Numbered from the stretch's first letter, positions 44,911 through 54,431 are shown. The stretch is 64,000 nucleotides of DNA from Lysinibacillus xylanilyticus (GCF_001183605.1 NZ_LFXJ01000010.1:543890-607889); one strand, 5' to 3'. Numbers and translations: made by a program. The notes: generated by a model from the sequence alone, not told the origin.

Positions 44911-45990
44911 ATGGCAATACTGAGAGGGAAAGAAAGCTATTTATTGCTCGTCACAACATTGACGCTTTCTATAATCGGCATTATTTTCGTCTATTCTGCA
45001 GGTACCTATTGGAGTGCCGTTCATTATAGTGGAAAAATGCCGTTTTATATAAAGCAAAGTTTATACTTTGCCGTAGCCATTGTAGTGTTTTTAATCACTA
45101 TTCGATTAAATATTTTGAAAGAGCAGTCCTTTTGGAAAATGGCCTATATATTTTCGTTAATTTTACTAGTCCTTGTACTTATACCAGGAATTGGACTTGT
45201 ACGAAATGGTTCTCAAAGTTGGATTGGCGTAGGTCCTTTAACAATTCAGCCAGCAGAGCTAACGAAAATTACAGTCATTGTATATATGAGCCATATTTTA
45301 GCGCAGCATAAAACAGGTACGTCGATTATTAATTGGCGTCATGGTTTGATCTTATTATTGCCTGTTGTACTTATTATGCTACAGCCTGATTTTGGTTCAG
45401 TTTTTATTCTAGTTGTTTCTGTGTTTTTATTGTTTTTTGTGGCAGGGTATCCTTTAAAGCTTTATGCGGTGTTTATGATTGCTGGGATTGCCGGGTTAGT
45501 AGGCTTGATTATCACAGCGCCATACCGACTAAAGCGGATTGAGGCATTTATTGATCCGTGGGTTGATCCTTTAGGTAGTGGGTTTCAGGCTGTGCAATCG
45601 TTAATGGCTATTGGCCCTGCTGGGATTTTCGGGCATGGTTTTGGACAAAGTAGGCAAAAGTTTTTATATTTACCTGAACCACAAAATGACTTTATTTACG
45701 CAATAATTCTTGAAGAGGTTGGATTGCTTGGTGGACTTGTTATTTTAGCACTTTTCGTACTGGCGATTTATGCAGGCTATAAATTTGCAGTGCGGGCTAA
45801 AACGAGAACATCTTATTACGCAATCATTGGACTCGTAACAATGCTGACTGTACAAGCGTTTCTAAATATAGCAGTAGTAATTGGCTTAGTTCCTGTAACA
45901 GGTGTCACATTACCTTTTATCAGCTATGGAGGAACATCTTTAGTAACAATGTGGCTAATAGTAGGTATTATTTATCAATTAGCGAAATAA
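44911..45990 (+). CDS. spoVE: SEDS peptidoglycan polymerase SpoVE
   Basis: The 359-residue SEDS protein has about ten helices. IQPAELTKI, the acidic loop MAIGPAGIFGHGFGQSRQKF, PEPQNDFIYAIILEEVG and VTLPFISYGGTSL are present. The position after murD and beside spoVD fits SpoVE, the cortex polymerase. The ATG at 44911 touches the GGAAGG ribosome site with no spacer; a CTG nine bases on would have better spacing, so the start is uncertain. murG and murB, usual next genes in Bacillus, are absent; divIB follows. Confidence 0.88.
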   Translation: MAILRGKESYLLLVTTLTLSIIGIIFVYSAGTYWSAVHYSGKMPFYIKQSLYFAVAIVVFLITIRLNILKEQSFWKMAYIFSLILLVLVLIPGIGLVRNGSQSWIGVGPLTIQPAELTKITVIVYMSHILAQHKTGTSIINWRHGLILLLPVVLIMLQPDFGSVFILVVSVFLLFFVAGYPLKLYAVFMIAGIAGLVGLIITAPYRLKRIEAFIDPWVDPLGSGFQAVQSLMAIGPAGIFGHGFGQSRQKFLYLPEPQNDFIYAIILEEVGLLGGLVILALFVLAIYAGYKFAVRAKTRTSYYAIIGLVTMLTVQAFLNIAVVIGLVPVTGVTLPFISYGGTSLVTMWLIVGIIYQLAK

Positions 45991-46011
45991 ATATAAAGGA
46001 GGAGTACTTTT

Positions 46012-46827
46012 TTGGAGAAAGTAATCGACATAGAAGATCGCATACCTACGCTAAAAAAGCGACGAAAAAAGCGTACAAATCGGAAATTTATAGTGCTAAT
46101 ATTACTTTTCTTTATCGTGTTAGCAGTACTCCTTTATTTTCAATCTCCTTACAGTAAAATCAACAACATAACAGTCAACGGTGCTCGATTAGCAGAAGAA
46201 CAATATTATTTGAAGGCAAGTACTCTTGCAACTGGAAAGTCGATGTGGGGATTTAAATCAGATGAAGTAGAGAAATTATTACTAAAGGATAAATGGGTGA
46301 AAGAAGCACATGTTAAACGTAATTGGCTTCAAGGCGTGACAATAGAAATTGAAGAATGGAAAAAAGTTGCGTACTTAGCTGGTGACGGTACTTATTATCC
46401 ATTGCTTGAAAATGGCAAGCGCTTTGAACAAGCTGGGGATGATATCCCGATTGATGCACCTGTATTTATCGGCATAACTGGCGAAAAGACAATTAAGAAG
46501 CTTGTTAAGCAATTGGCACAATTAAACCCAGAAGTATTAGCATTAATTTCTCAAATCAATACAAACAGTAATGAGACAAATCCTAATGCAATCAGGCTCT
46601 ATATGAACGACGGCTATGAAGTTCGGGCTGTTATTCAAACCTTAGCCGAGAAGCTAAATCATTACCCCTCACTTGTAGCACAAATTCCAAATTTGGAGAA
46701 GGGGGTTATCGATTTAGAGGTCGGTTCGTATTATCGTCCTTTCAATAATGAGTACAACCAAGCAAATATTGATTTAGATCAAGATGCGGCCAACCAGGAA
46801 GTGAAAAATGATGAACAAAAAGAATAG
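46012..46827 (+). CDS. divIB: cell division protein DivIB (FtsQ)
   Basis: The 271-residue bitopic protein has a basic cytoplasmic tail (LKKRRKKRTNRK) and one membrane helix. A POTRA domain follows (from SKINNITVNGARLAEEQYYL), then the FtsQ beta domain with WVKEAHVKRNWLQGVTIEIEEW. The acidic C-terminal tail is low-complexity. It bridges early and late divisome parts with FtsL and DivIC. The TTG start follows AAAGGAGGAG. The 3' end overlaps ylxW by 20 bases. Confidence 0.93.
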   Translation: MEKVIDIEDRIPTLKKRRKKRTNRKFIVLILLFFIVLAVLLYFQSPYSKINNITVNGARLAEEQYYLKASTLATGKSMWGFKSDEVEKLLLKDKWVKEAHVKRNWLQGVTIEIEEWKKVAYLAGDGTYYPLLENGKRFEQAGDDIPIDAPVFIGITGEKTIKKLVKQLAQLNPEVLALISQINTNSNETNPNAIRLYMNDGYEVRAVIQTLAEKLNHYPSLVAQIPNLEKGVIDLEVGSYYRPFNNEYNQANIDLDQDAANQEVKNDEQKE

Positions 46828-47533
46828 CAAAGAAAATTTTCTTTCAAGAAAACAATTTCAGTTGCTTATTGTTTGTGTGACTATGGGGTTTATCATTGGC
46901 TATTCCTACAACCAGGCAAAAGATAATCGAGATGCAGGTTCGACTAATAAAGAGCTTTTAGAGCAAGAGGATTCTTATCGTGAGGAGTTAATTGCGCAGC
47001 AAGAGCGCAATAAAGAATTATCAGAAGAGGCAAATGCTTTGCAAGAAAAAATTCGCAAGTATGAAAAATCATTTGTCGCTAGCAAAAAGGATTATACAAA
47101 GCTTGTTGAAGAGGCAGAGGATTTACGCTTATTGTTAGGGGATTTAAATGCAGAAGGAAAAGGGATACGTATTACCCTTCAAGATGGTGATTACAATCCA
47201 AAATCCGCTAATCCTAATGATTATATTGTGCATGAAAGCCATATTTTCAAATTACTCAATGAGCTTAAAATTTCTGGTGCGCAAGCAATTGCTATTAATG
47301 GTCAACGTGTTTTGGCGAATTCTTATATACGCTGTAATGGACCAGTCATCACTATTGATGGTAAGCAACATCCAGCTCCATTCGTCGTCGAAGCTGTAGG
47401 AGATTCAGCAACATTAATAGCTGCCTTAAACTTAAATGGTGGCGTTGTGGATCAATTATTAAACGACAATATTGTTGTATCATTAGAAGAAGATCAAAAG
47501 CTTACAATGCCAAAAGCAAAAGTAGAAAGTTAA
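46808..47533 (+). CDS. ylxW: DUF881 membrane protein YlxW
   Basis: The 241-residue protein has an N-terminal membrane helix, a coiled coil (about 45-100, rich in Glu) and a DUF881 domain. GKGIRITLQDGD, HIFKLLNELKISGAQAIAINGQR and CNGPVITIDGKQHPAPF identify it. The family lies between divIB and ftsA in Firmicutes and its function is unknown. The start is one of two adjacent ATG codons within the end of divIB. Confidence 0.88.
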   Translation: MMNKKNSKENFLSRKQFQLLIVCVTMGFIIGYSYNQAKDNRDAGSTNKELLEQEDSYREELIAQQERNKELSEEANALQEKIRKYEKSFVASKKDYTKLVEEAEDLRLLLGDLNAEGKGIRITLQDGDYNPKSANPNDYIVHESHIFKLLNELKISGAQAIAINGQRVLANSYIRCNGPVITIDGKQHPAPFVVEAVGDSATLIAALNLNGGVVDQLLNDNIVVSLEEDQKLTMPKAKVES

Positions 47534-47655
47534 ACGATTTCTTGTTAATATTTACAGATTAAATTTGGTTATAGCCTCTAGGTAGCTTATAGATATTAGC
47601 ATATATTTAAAGCGTAAATCTGTGAGGGGTTACGATACGTCTAGGAGGGGCTATT

Positions 47656-48375
47656 TTGAAAAAAAATATGTTTACCCGAATAACGATCGTGCTATTTATT
47701 ATCGGTTTGATGATAGCGGTACAATACAATACCATAAAGCAACCAGCTGAGCGAGATACACGAGATATTTGGGCCATAAGAGAGGAATTAGCAGAAGAGA
47801 AGCAAAGGCATTCCACATTATTAGCAGAAATTCGCTCACTTAATGAAGTAGTGGGTCGCTATGAGCAATCTGAGAAAGCAAATTTACAGTCAGCATTAAA
47901 TGAAACGCTGAATCGTTTAAAACTACAGGCCGGGCTATCGGAAGTTACAGGTCCAGGAGTTATACTTCGAGTTGAACCAGCACCTGAATTAGTTGAAATG
48001 GGGTATGAAATCAAAGAAATTTCGCCTGATTTACTAACCCAATTACTAAATGCTTTGTTTAAAAACAATGCAGCGAGTGTCTCTTTAGATGGAAATCGCG
48101 TAGTTCAGACGACAGCTATTCGAGACATAAATGGAAAGACTACAGTGAACAGTGTACCACTGTCCTCACCACCCTTTGAAATTTATGTTGGGACAAGCTC
48201 TTATAAAGAAGCTCAAAAAATGTACAACTCGTTACAAGCATCTACATTTATCGATTCCTTTTATTTGGATAACTTTAATTTAATAATAGAGGAACCAACT
48301 GAGCATTTAACAATCCCAGCATTTGATCAGCCATTGACGAATGATTATTTAACAGAGGTGGAAAAAGGAGAATAA
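47656..48375 (+). CDS. ylxX: DUF881 membrane protein YlxX
   Basis: This second DUF881 protein (239 residues) has the same layout as its neighbour: membrane helix, coiled coil (REELAEEKQRHSTLLAEIRSL), then VTGPGVILRVEPAPE and LLNALFKNNAASVSLDGNRV. The two are paralogues. The TTG start follows AGGAGGGG. The 122-base gap from ylxW holds no clear signal. sbp starts three bases after its stop. Confidence 0.87.
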   Translation: MKKNMFTRITIVLFIIGLMIAVQYNTIKQPAERDTRDIWAIREELAEEKQRHSTLLAEIRSLNEVVGRYEQSEKANLQSALNETLNRLKLQAGLSEVTGPGVILRVEPAPELVEMGYEIKEISPDLLTQLLNALFKNNAASVSLDGNRVVQTTAIRDINGKTTVNSVPLSSPPFEIYVGTSSYKEAQKMYNSLQASTFIDSFYLDNFNLIIEEPTEHLTIPAFDQPLTNDYLTEVEKGE

Positions 48376-48378
48376 TAT

Positions 48379-48750
48379 ATGTGGCTACCATTTTTAGGTT
48401 TGGTATTTGGACTTGCCCTTGGCTTGTTAACAAATATACAAATACCCTCTATATATGAAAATTATCTGTCAATAGCTGTTTTAGCAGCTTTAGATACATT
48501 ATTTGGCGGAATTCGTGCTCAATTACAGCAAGTATATGACGATAAAGTATTTGTCTCAGGATTCTTTTTTAATATAGCTTTGGCAGCAGGTTTAGCCTTT
48601 TTAGGTGTGTATTTAGGGATAGATTTGTATTTAGCTGCCATTTTCGCCTTCGGAGTACGTTTGTTCCAAAATATAGCAATAATTAGGCGTATTCTACTAA
48701 CTCGGTTAGATGAGAAACGTCACGAAAGGAACAAAAATTCCATAGAATGA
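48379..48750 (+). CDS. sbp: small basic membrane protein Sbp (DUF1290)
   Basis: The 123-residue protein has four hydrophobic segments and a basic tail. YLSIAVLAALDTLFGGIRA and the helix LYLAAIFAFGVRLFQNIAIIRR are typical of DUF1290. The family always lies near ftsA; its function is unknown. It forms the end of the divIB-ylxW-ylxX-sbp block. Confidence 0.88.
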   Translation: MWLPFLGLVFGLALGLLTNIQIPSIYENYLSIAVLAALDTLFGGIRAQLQQVYDDKVFVSGFFFNIALAAGLAFLGVYLGIDLYLAAIFAFGVRLFQNIAIIRRILLTRLDEKRHERNKNSIE

Positions 48751-48845
48751 GAGAAAAATTGGGCAAAATACTCGATTTGCTTAGACATTATGCCGAATTT
48801 ACAATAGAATGAGAATAAGAGCATTTTTCAAGGAGGTGCAGCTAA

Positions 48846-50129
48846 TTGAATCAGCAAGATTTATATATTTCTCTTGATATAGGATCATCCTCTATCAAGG
48901 TATTAATAGGTGAAATGAGCGACGGCCAATTACATGTAATTGGAGTCGGAAATGTAAAATCGAATGGAGTTCGAAAAGGTGCAATTGTTGATATTGATGC
49001 AACAGTTCAATCGATTCGAAAAGCAATAGATCAAGCTGAACGAATGACAGGATATCAAATTAATGAAGTCGTTTTAGGTGTTCCTGCTAACCAGACGATG
49101 TTACAGCTAGTTAAAGGTGTTGTCGCTGTAAACAGTGAAAATAGAGAAATTACAGATGATGATTTAGATAGAGTGGTAGAATCTGCACAAGTCATGTCAA
49201 TACCACCTGAACGTGAACTAGTAAATATTATTCCAAGACAATTTATTGTGGATAATTTAGATGAAATCAAAGATCCACGAGGTATGATTGGTATTCGTTT
49301 AGAAATGGATGCCACAATGATTACAACTTCCAAAACACTTTTACACAATGTTTTACGCTGTGTAGAACGTGCAGGTCTAAGTATTCGAGAAATCTATTTA
49401 CAACCATTAGCAGCAGGTTTTTTTGCATTAACAGAGGATGAAAAAAACCAAGGTACCGCTTTCATCGATTTAGGAGGCGGTTCAACTACTATCACAGTAT
49501 TCGAAGAGGGAATGCTAACACATACGGGTGTCATTCCAGTTGGTGGCGATCATATCACTAAAGATATTTCAATCGTTTTAAAAACACCAACAGAACAGGC
49601 AGAACAAATTAAACATCAATTTGGACATGCCTTTTATGATGACGCATCAGATGATGAAATCTTCGAAGTACCGGTTGTAGGGACAGATTCAACAGATCAA
49701 TACAGCCAGCGCTTTATATCAGAAATAATTGGCGCCCGTTTGGAAGAATTATTTGAGTTAGTCATCGACGAGTTAGCCCGTCTAGGTGTTAGAGATTTAC
49801 CAGGCGGTGTTGTTTTGACAGGAGGCGTTGCAAAGCTTGAGGGTATTGCTCAACTGGCACGCCAGATTTTGCAAACACGTGTTAGAATATATACACCTGA
49901 CTATATTGGCGTTAGAGAGCCTTCATTTACGACGGCAGTTGGACTTATTCGTTACGCCTATTTAGAAGATGATTTTTATGGAAAAAGCACTAATACGCAG
50001 CCTATTGAATATGCAGTTGTAGGATCTCCTACAGCTTCACCTAAAAAGCAAGAATATGCGGCACCTTCAGAATCAAAAGGAAGCGTAATCGGAAGAGCAA
50101 AAAAATTATTTGATAAATTTTTTGATTAA
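48846..50129 (+). CDS. ftsA: cell division protein FtsA
   Basis: The 427-residue actin-like protein has SLDIGSSSIKVLIGE (phosphate 1), an inserted SHS2 domain, FIDLGGGSTTITVFEEG (phosphate 2), GVVLTGGVAKLEG (adenosine site) and the C-terminal amphipathic helix GRAKKLFDKFFD, which binds the membrane. It tethers FtsZ. The TTG start follows AAGGAGGTG, so initiation may be limited. ftsZ starts 53 bases after it. Confidence 0.96.
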   Translation: MNQQDLYISLDIGSSSIKVLIGEMSDGQLHVIGVGNVKSNGVRKGAIVDIDATVQSIRKAIDQAERMTGYQINEVVLGVPANQTMLQLVKGVVAVNSENREITDDDLDRVVESAQVMSIPPERELVNIIPRQFIVDNLDEIKDPRGMIGIRLEMDATMITTSKTLLHNVLRCVERAGLSIREIYLQPLAAGFFALTEDEKNQGTAFIDLGGGSTTITVFEEGMLTHTGVIPVGGDHITKDISIVLKTPTEQAEQIKHQFGHAFYDDASDDEIFEVPVVGTDSTDQYSQRFISEIIGARLEELFELVIDELARLGVRDLPGGVVLTGGVAKLEGIAQLARQILQTRVRIYTPDYIGVREPSFTTAVGLIRYAYLEDDFYGKSTNTQPIEYAVVGSPTASPKKQEYAAPSESKGSVIGRAKKLFDKFFD

Positions 50130-50182
50130 CTTGAATGCGTAATGAATGATACAGAGTCGAGTTACCGTGGGAGGAAAAAGAA

Positions 50183-51340
50183 ATGTTAGAATTTGATACA
50201 AGTGTTGATCAACTTGCAGTAATAAAAGTCATTGGTGTTGGTGGCGGCGGTAACAACGCTGTCAATCGAATGATAGAACATGGTGTACAAGGTGTTGACT
50301 TTATCGCAGTAAACACAGATGCACAGGCGCTAAATTTATCGAAAGCAGAAATAAAGCTACAAATTGGTACAAAACTTACACGTGGATTAGGTGCAGGTGC
50401 AAATCCTGAAGTAGGGAAAAAAGCTGCAGAAGAGAGCCGTGAACAATTAGAAGAGGTTCTACGTGGTGCAGATATGGTATTCGTTACAGCTGGAATGGGC
50501 GGAGGCACTGGTACTGGTGCAGCACCAGTAATCGCGCAAATTGCTCGTGATTTAGGAGCTCTTACAGTCGGTGTTGTAACGCGTCCATTTACGTTTGAAG
50601 GTCGCAAACGACAAACACAAGCTATCGGTGGTATTGGTGGCATGAAGGAGTCTGTTGATACTTTAATCGTCATTCCGAACGACAAGCTATTACAAATTGT
50701 CGATAAATCTACGCCAATGCTAGAGGCATTCCGTGAAGCAGATAATGTTTTACGACAAGGTGTACAAGGTATTTCAGATTTAATTGCAACGCCAGGTCTT
50801 ATTAACTTAGACTTTGCAGACGTAAAAACAATTATGTCTAACAAAGGTTCAGCGTTAATGGGTATCGGTATTGCTACAGGTGAAAACCGTGCAGCAGAAG
50901 CAGCTAAGAAAGCTATTTCAAGTCCTTTACTTGAATCATCTATTGATGGCGCTAAAGGTGTCCTCATGAATATTACTGGTGGCTCAAACCTTAGCCTATT
51001 TGAAGTACAAGAGGCTGCAGATATTGTAGCATCAGCTTCAGATGAAGAAGTAAATATGATTTTCGGTTCTGTTATTAACGAAAATCTAAAAGATGAAATT
51101 ATTGTTACAGTAATTGCGACTGGTTTCTCAGAGGAAGCTATACAGCAACAGCGTAATACTACACGACCGACGTTAAATACAAATAGACAAGCTGCACAGC
51201 AACAGCAAGCTCCGATTCGTGAGCAACGTCAAGATGTGCATGTACAACAAGAACAACCACGTCAAAATCAACAAAATTATGTACAGGATGACATGCTTGA
51301 GGTACCAGCATTTTTACGTAACCGTAAAAATCGCGGATAA
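50183..51340 (+). CDS. ftsZ: cell division GTPase FtsZ
   Basis: The 385-residue tubulin homologue has [12 protein letters not shown], the GTP loop GGGTGTG (106-112) and the T7-type loop [14 protein letters not shown] glutamine-rich linker (about 320-365) leads to the C-terminal peptide [14 protein letters not shown] that binds FtsA, SepF and other partners. It forms the Z-ring. A terminator follows, ending the dcw cluster. Confidence 0.98.
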   Translation: MLEFDTSVDQLAVIKVIGVGGGGNNAVNRMIEHGVQGVDFIAVNTDAQALNLSKAEIKLQIGTKLTRGLGAGANPEVGKKAAEESREQLEEVLRGADMVFVTAGMGGGTGTGAAPVIAQIARDLGALTVGVVTRPFTFEGRKRQTQAIGGIGGMKESVDTLIVIPNDKLLQIVDKSTPMLEAFREADNVLRQGVQGISDLIATPGLINLDFADVKTIMSNKGSALMGIGIATGENRAAEAAKKAISSPLLESSIDGAKGVLMNITGGSNLSLFEVQEAADIVASASDEEVNMIFGSVINENLKDEIIVTVIATGFSEEAIQQQRNTTRPTLNTNRQAAQQQQAPIREQRQDVHVQQEQPRQNQQNYVQDDMLEVPAFLRNRKNRG

Positions 51341-51357
51341 TCAGCATCCAACCTTTT

Positions 51358-51399
51358 AGAAAGCTCGTATTTTACATTATGTGAAATACGAGCTTTTTA
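51358..51399 (+). terminator. terminator after ftsZ
   Basis: AAAGCTCGTATTTTAC pairs with GTGAAATACGAGCTTT, then T. Confidence 0.92.
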
Positions 51400-51467
51400 T
51401 TGTTGTTGAAAAACTATTACTTTATGAATGCTGTAGCGCTTTATATGAGGATGATTTCTGTTCTAAG

Positions 51468-51745
51468 CTACTCGTTTTTCTTGGGGGCGAGCATCGACCC
51501 GATTCCTCCATTGTGTTGTTGTAGTCGCTTCGCTGTCGCACAGAAAATATTTGTTGTCTTTAAGTTAGAGAGTGCCATGCCCGGAAGATACATTCTATGT
51601 AATGTTGTTGATTGGAGTGTAGACTGGGCGACTCCTCGGAGATCAGCAATAGAGGAACGAAGGCTAAGAGCATCACATCCTGTGATAACGCCTTGGTGAC
51701 CAACTTCGCGCCCAGTCGGAACGGAAATCAACCCCTCGTTTTGCT
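51468..51745 (+). repeat. GC-rich dispersed element, copy 6 region
   Basis: The left part carries the short nested module on the minus strand (51513-51554). The right part runs from TTGATTGGAGTGTAGACTGG (about 51608) through the palindrome ATCACATCCTGTGAT to GCGCCCAGTCGG and AACGGAAATCAACC. It lies between ftsZ and spoIIGA. Confidence 0.75.
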
Positions 51746-51859
51746 GAAAAGCCATATACTTTATTTAATATGACAGCATAATTTCATTGATTTTCCATTG
51801 ACTATTTTCAGCGTCTTAAAAATTTATTATGTTCAAATGTGTAAGGAAAAGATGTATTT

Positions 51860-51898
51860 TGTCAAAACATTTTAATAAAATGATGCGATTGTTTGACA
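51860..51898 (+). promoter_or_regulatory. candidate Spo0A boxes of the spoIIGA promoter
   Basis: TGTCAAA at 51860-51866 and its inverse TTTGACA at 51892-51898 each differ from the 0A box TGTCGAA by one base. The second contains TTGACA, so it would overlap a -35 hexamer, as in Spo0A-activated promoters such as Bacillus spoIIG. The start codon is 49 bases downstream. Confidence 0.55.
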
Positions 51899-51946
51899 AT
51901 ATTTGTGGGAGTAACATGATAACTTTGTATGTAGGAGGCGGCTGTT

Positions 51947-52780
51947 ATGTATGGAGAATGGCTGGTGCTCATTAATACACTTTTTAATCTAGCGATACTC
52001 AAGTTTACAGCAAAAGTAACAGGGGTTTTTGTAAAGAACACGAGATTATTAATGAGTTCTATTTGTAGTAGTTTTGTAGCTGTAATTGGTGGACAAATGC
52101 TGTTGACGACGCTACTAAGCTTTATCTTACTAATCGGACTAGCTTTTCGTTTCAAGATTCGAAGCTTTCAAAAGCAAGGACCTATAGTTTTAACAGCAAC
52201 AATCATTATCGGTGGATTATTAACAGCATTACAACCGTATTTAAAGAATCTTTCCGTTGTCCATTTTATTATTATTTGCCTACTATTAGCTGTTGGTAAT
52301 CTAGTTGCTTTTTATAAGCAATGGGGATTTGTAAAGCTTGAGCGGTTAAGTGGTCAGTTTGTGTTTGAAACGACATTAAAAATTTTTGATGTAAAGATAC
52401 CGCTTTCTGCATTTGTAGATACGGGAAATCAAGCGATTGAGCCACTATCAGGAAAACCTGTTCACTTTGTCTCTTATTCAGCATTACGTCCACATTTACC
52501 TGCAGCATTTTGCAAATCATTATTAGAATGGCAAGAAACTGATCCGTATAATGTATCCATGTTTTCAGAAGGTTATCAGCGTTACATTCGATTTATTCAT
52601 GTTAATACAGTACAACAGCAATCGGTTGTATTAGGTTTTCGCTTTGAAGAGTGGCATATCAAAGGGGAGCACTCACAAGTGAAAACGAATGAATATATCG
52701 TTTTAACAAAAAAAGCTAAAAATTTTCCACATAGCACAGCAGCAATTTTACATTTTTCAGCGCTTTCAAATAACTCATAG
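51947..52780 (+). CDS. spoIIGA: sigma-E factor processing peptidase SpoIIGA
   Basis: The 277-residue protein has five N-terminal membrane helices (about 1-130) and a C-terminal aspartic protease domain with FVDTGNQAIEPLSGKPV (D158). It cleaves pro-sigma-E in the mother cell after the forespore signal SpoIIR. An AGGAGGCGG site precedes the ATG. sigE starts 13 bases after its stop, the standard spoIIG operon. Confidence 0.93.
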   Translation: MYGEWLVLINTLFNLAILKFTAKVTGVFVKNTRLLMSSICSSFVAVIGGQMLLTTLLSFILLIGLAFRFKIRSFQKQGPIVLTATIIIGGLLTALQPYLKNLSVVHFIIICLLLAVGNLVAFYKQWGFVKLERLSGQFVFETTLKIFDVKIPLSAFVDTGNQAIEPLSGKPVHFVSYSALRPHLPAAFCKSLLEWQETDPYNVSMFSEGYQRYIRFIHVNTVQQQSVVLGFRFEEWHIKGEHSQVKTNEYIVLTKKAKNFPHSTAAILHFSALSNNS

Positions 52781-52793
52781 AGGGGGAGAACTA

Positions 52794-53501
52794 TTGCTTC
52801 TTAGGCTACTTGCTAGCTTGAAAAAATTTTGGAGTAAGTTTCGGAGTCGTGAAACGTACTATATAGGGGGAAATGATTCATTGCCAGTGCCACTAAGTCG
52901 AGAAGAAGAAGTTACAGTCATTGCATCCTTTATGAATGGTGATTTACGAGCTAGAGATACACTAATTGAACGTAATTTACGTCTTGTTGTTTATATTGCT
53001 AGACGTTTTGATAATACGGGTACACCGATTGAGGATTTAATAAGTATTGGCTCTATCGGTTTAATAAAGGCGATTGAAACGTTCAATACAGATAAAAATA
53101 TTAAGCTTGCCACATACGCGTCTCGTTGTATTGAAAATGAGATTTTGATGCATTTACGTAAAACAAGTCGCATGAAGGGTGAAGTTTCATTAGACGAACC
53201 ATTAAACTCCGATGCTGATGGAAACGAGTTGTTATTGTCTGATATTTTAGGAACTGAAGAGCATATTATTTTAGACAATGTAGAGAAGAAAATTGAGCGT
53301 CAACATATGTTTCATGCCATTAATTTACTAGGTGCGCGTGAACGATATATTATGGAATGTCGCTTTGGTCTCAATGGGAAAATTGAAATGACTCAAAAAG
53401 AGGTTGCTGATCATTTAGGAATTTCGCAATCATATATTTCCCGATTAGAGAAGAAAATTATTCAAGATTTACGTGAAAATCTGAATCAGCCAATATCTTA
53501 G
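52794..53501 (+). CDS. sigE: pro-sigma-E, early mother-cell sigma factor
   Basis: The 235-residue sigma-70 family factor has an N-terminal pro-sequence of about 25-30 basic, hydrophobic residues (LLRLLASLKKFWSKFRSR). Region 2 (RDTLIERNLRLVVYIARRFDNTG and ASRCIENEILMHLRK) and region 4 (EMTQKEVADHLGISQSYISRLEKK) follow. SpoIIGA removes the pro-sequence. The TTG start follows AGGGGGAG. Confidence 0.96.
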   Translation: MLLRLLASLKKFWSKFRSRETYYIGGNDSLPVPLSREEEVTVIASFMNGDLRARDTLIERNLRLVVYIARRFDNTGTPIEDLISIGSIGLIKAIETFNTDKNIKLATYASRCIENEILMHLRKTSRMKGEVSLDEPLNSDADGNELLLSDILGTEEHIILDNVEKKIERQHMFHAINLLGARERYIMECRFGLNGKIEMTQKEVADHLGISQSYISRLEKKIIQDLRENLNQPIS

Positions 53502-53543
53502 AGAGGGAAATTTACCCTACCTAAAATTGGTCGTAGCTTTTGT

Positions 53544-53572
53544 GCATATTCTCGTTTCTCTCGGACAAACTG
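53544..53572 (+). promoter_or_regulatory. candidate forespore (sigma-F/sigma-G) promoter of sigG
   Basis: GCATA at 53544-53548 and GGACAAACT at 53563-53571 with a 14-base spacer fit the sigma-F pattern GYWTA ... GGnrAnAnT with one mismatch. It lies 44 bases before the sigG start. Confidence 0.5.
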
Positions 53573-53615
53573 ATGTAACGGTTTAGTCAGAGAATAACAT
53601 CCGGAGGAATCGAAT

Positions 53616-54389
53616 ATGCGAACTAAAGTAGATCTTTGCGGCTTAGATACATCGACTTTGCCAATTTTAAAGCACGAGGAAATGAAGGAATTATTCATTC
53701 GTTTACAAGCTGGAGAAACTGAGATTAGGGAAGAGCTTGTAATGTGCAATTTAAGGTTAGTGCTTAGTATTGTCGGTAGATTTGCCTACAGGGGTGAGCA
53801 GGCAGATGATTTATTTCAGGTAGGCTGCATTGGCCTCATGAAAGCCATTGATCATTTTGATTTGAAGCATAATGTACGATTTTCAACATACGCTGTACCG
53901 ATGATCATTGGTGAAATTCGTCGCCATCTGCGTGATCATCATGCACTACGCGTTTCTCGTTCTCTAAGAGATATTGCGTATAAGGCGATGCAGGCAAAAG
54001 AGCAATGGATAACCGATAATTTACGAGAACCAACGATTGAAGAAATTGCTGAAATGATTGACATGAAAAAGGAAGATGTTTTATTTGCTTTAGATGCCAT
54101 TCAAGACCCAGTTTCCTTACAGGAACCCATTTATTCGGACGGTGGAGACGCTGTTTATATGATGGACCAATTACGTGATGATGATGTATCGGAAGATCAA
54201 TGGGTAGCCTACGTGTCAGTAAAGGAAAGTTTGCAAAAGTTAGATGATCGTCAACAAATGATTGTTGCAAAGCGTTTTTATTACGGTGAGACACAAACTG
54301 AAATTGCAAAAGAATTGGGGATTTCTCAAGCGCAAATTTCACGTCTAGAAAAAAATGCAATTGAAACAATGCAGAAAGATTATAAGTAA
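53616..54389 (+). CDS. sigG: sigma-G, late forespore sigma factor
   Basis: The 257-residue sigma factor begins with MRTKVDLCGLDTSTLPILKHEEM, the recognisable sigma-G start. Region 2 (LVMCNLRLVLSIVGRFAYRGEQADDLFQVGCIGL), region 3 and region 4 (TQTEIAKELGISQAQISRLEKNA) follow. It drives late forespore genes after engulfment. It lies 115 bases after sigE with its own candidate promoter, matching spoIIG-spoIIIG. Confidence 0.96.
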   Translation: MRTKVDLCGLDTSTLPILKHEEMKELFIRLQAGETEIREELVMCNLRLVLSIVGRFAYRGEQADDLFQVGCIGLMKAIDHFDLKHNVRFSTYAVPMIIGEIRRHLRDHHALRVSRSLRDIAYKAMQAKEQWITDNLREPTIEEIAEMIDMKKEDVLFALDAIQDPVSLQEPIYSDGGDAVYMMDQLRDDDVSEDQWVAYVSVKESLQKLDDRQQMIVAKRFYYGETQTEIAKELGISQAQISRLEKNAIETMQKDYK

Positions 54390-54390
54390 A

Positions 54391-54431
54391 AAACAATGCG
54401 CACCGAATTCTCGGTGCGCATTTTAATTTTG
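54391..54431 (+). terminator. terminator after sigG
   Basis: AATGCGCACCGA (54395-54406) pairs with TCGGTGCGCATT, followed by TTTTAATTTT. Confidence 0.9.

Noticed and set aside
48725..48755. Sigma-H promoter before ftsA (AGGAAC ... ATAGAAT)
   Set aside because: The spacer is about eight bases rather than eleven or twelve, so the match is too poor to report.
50209..50967. 252-codon frame antisense to ftsZ
   Set aside because: The plus strand is unmistakable FtsZ; the antisense frame has no family features and reflects codon bias.
51400..51699. 99-codon frame over the GC-rich element after ftsZ
   Set aside because: Starts just beyond the ftsZ terminator without a ribosome site and runs through repeat DNA.
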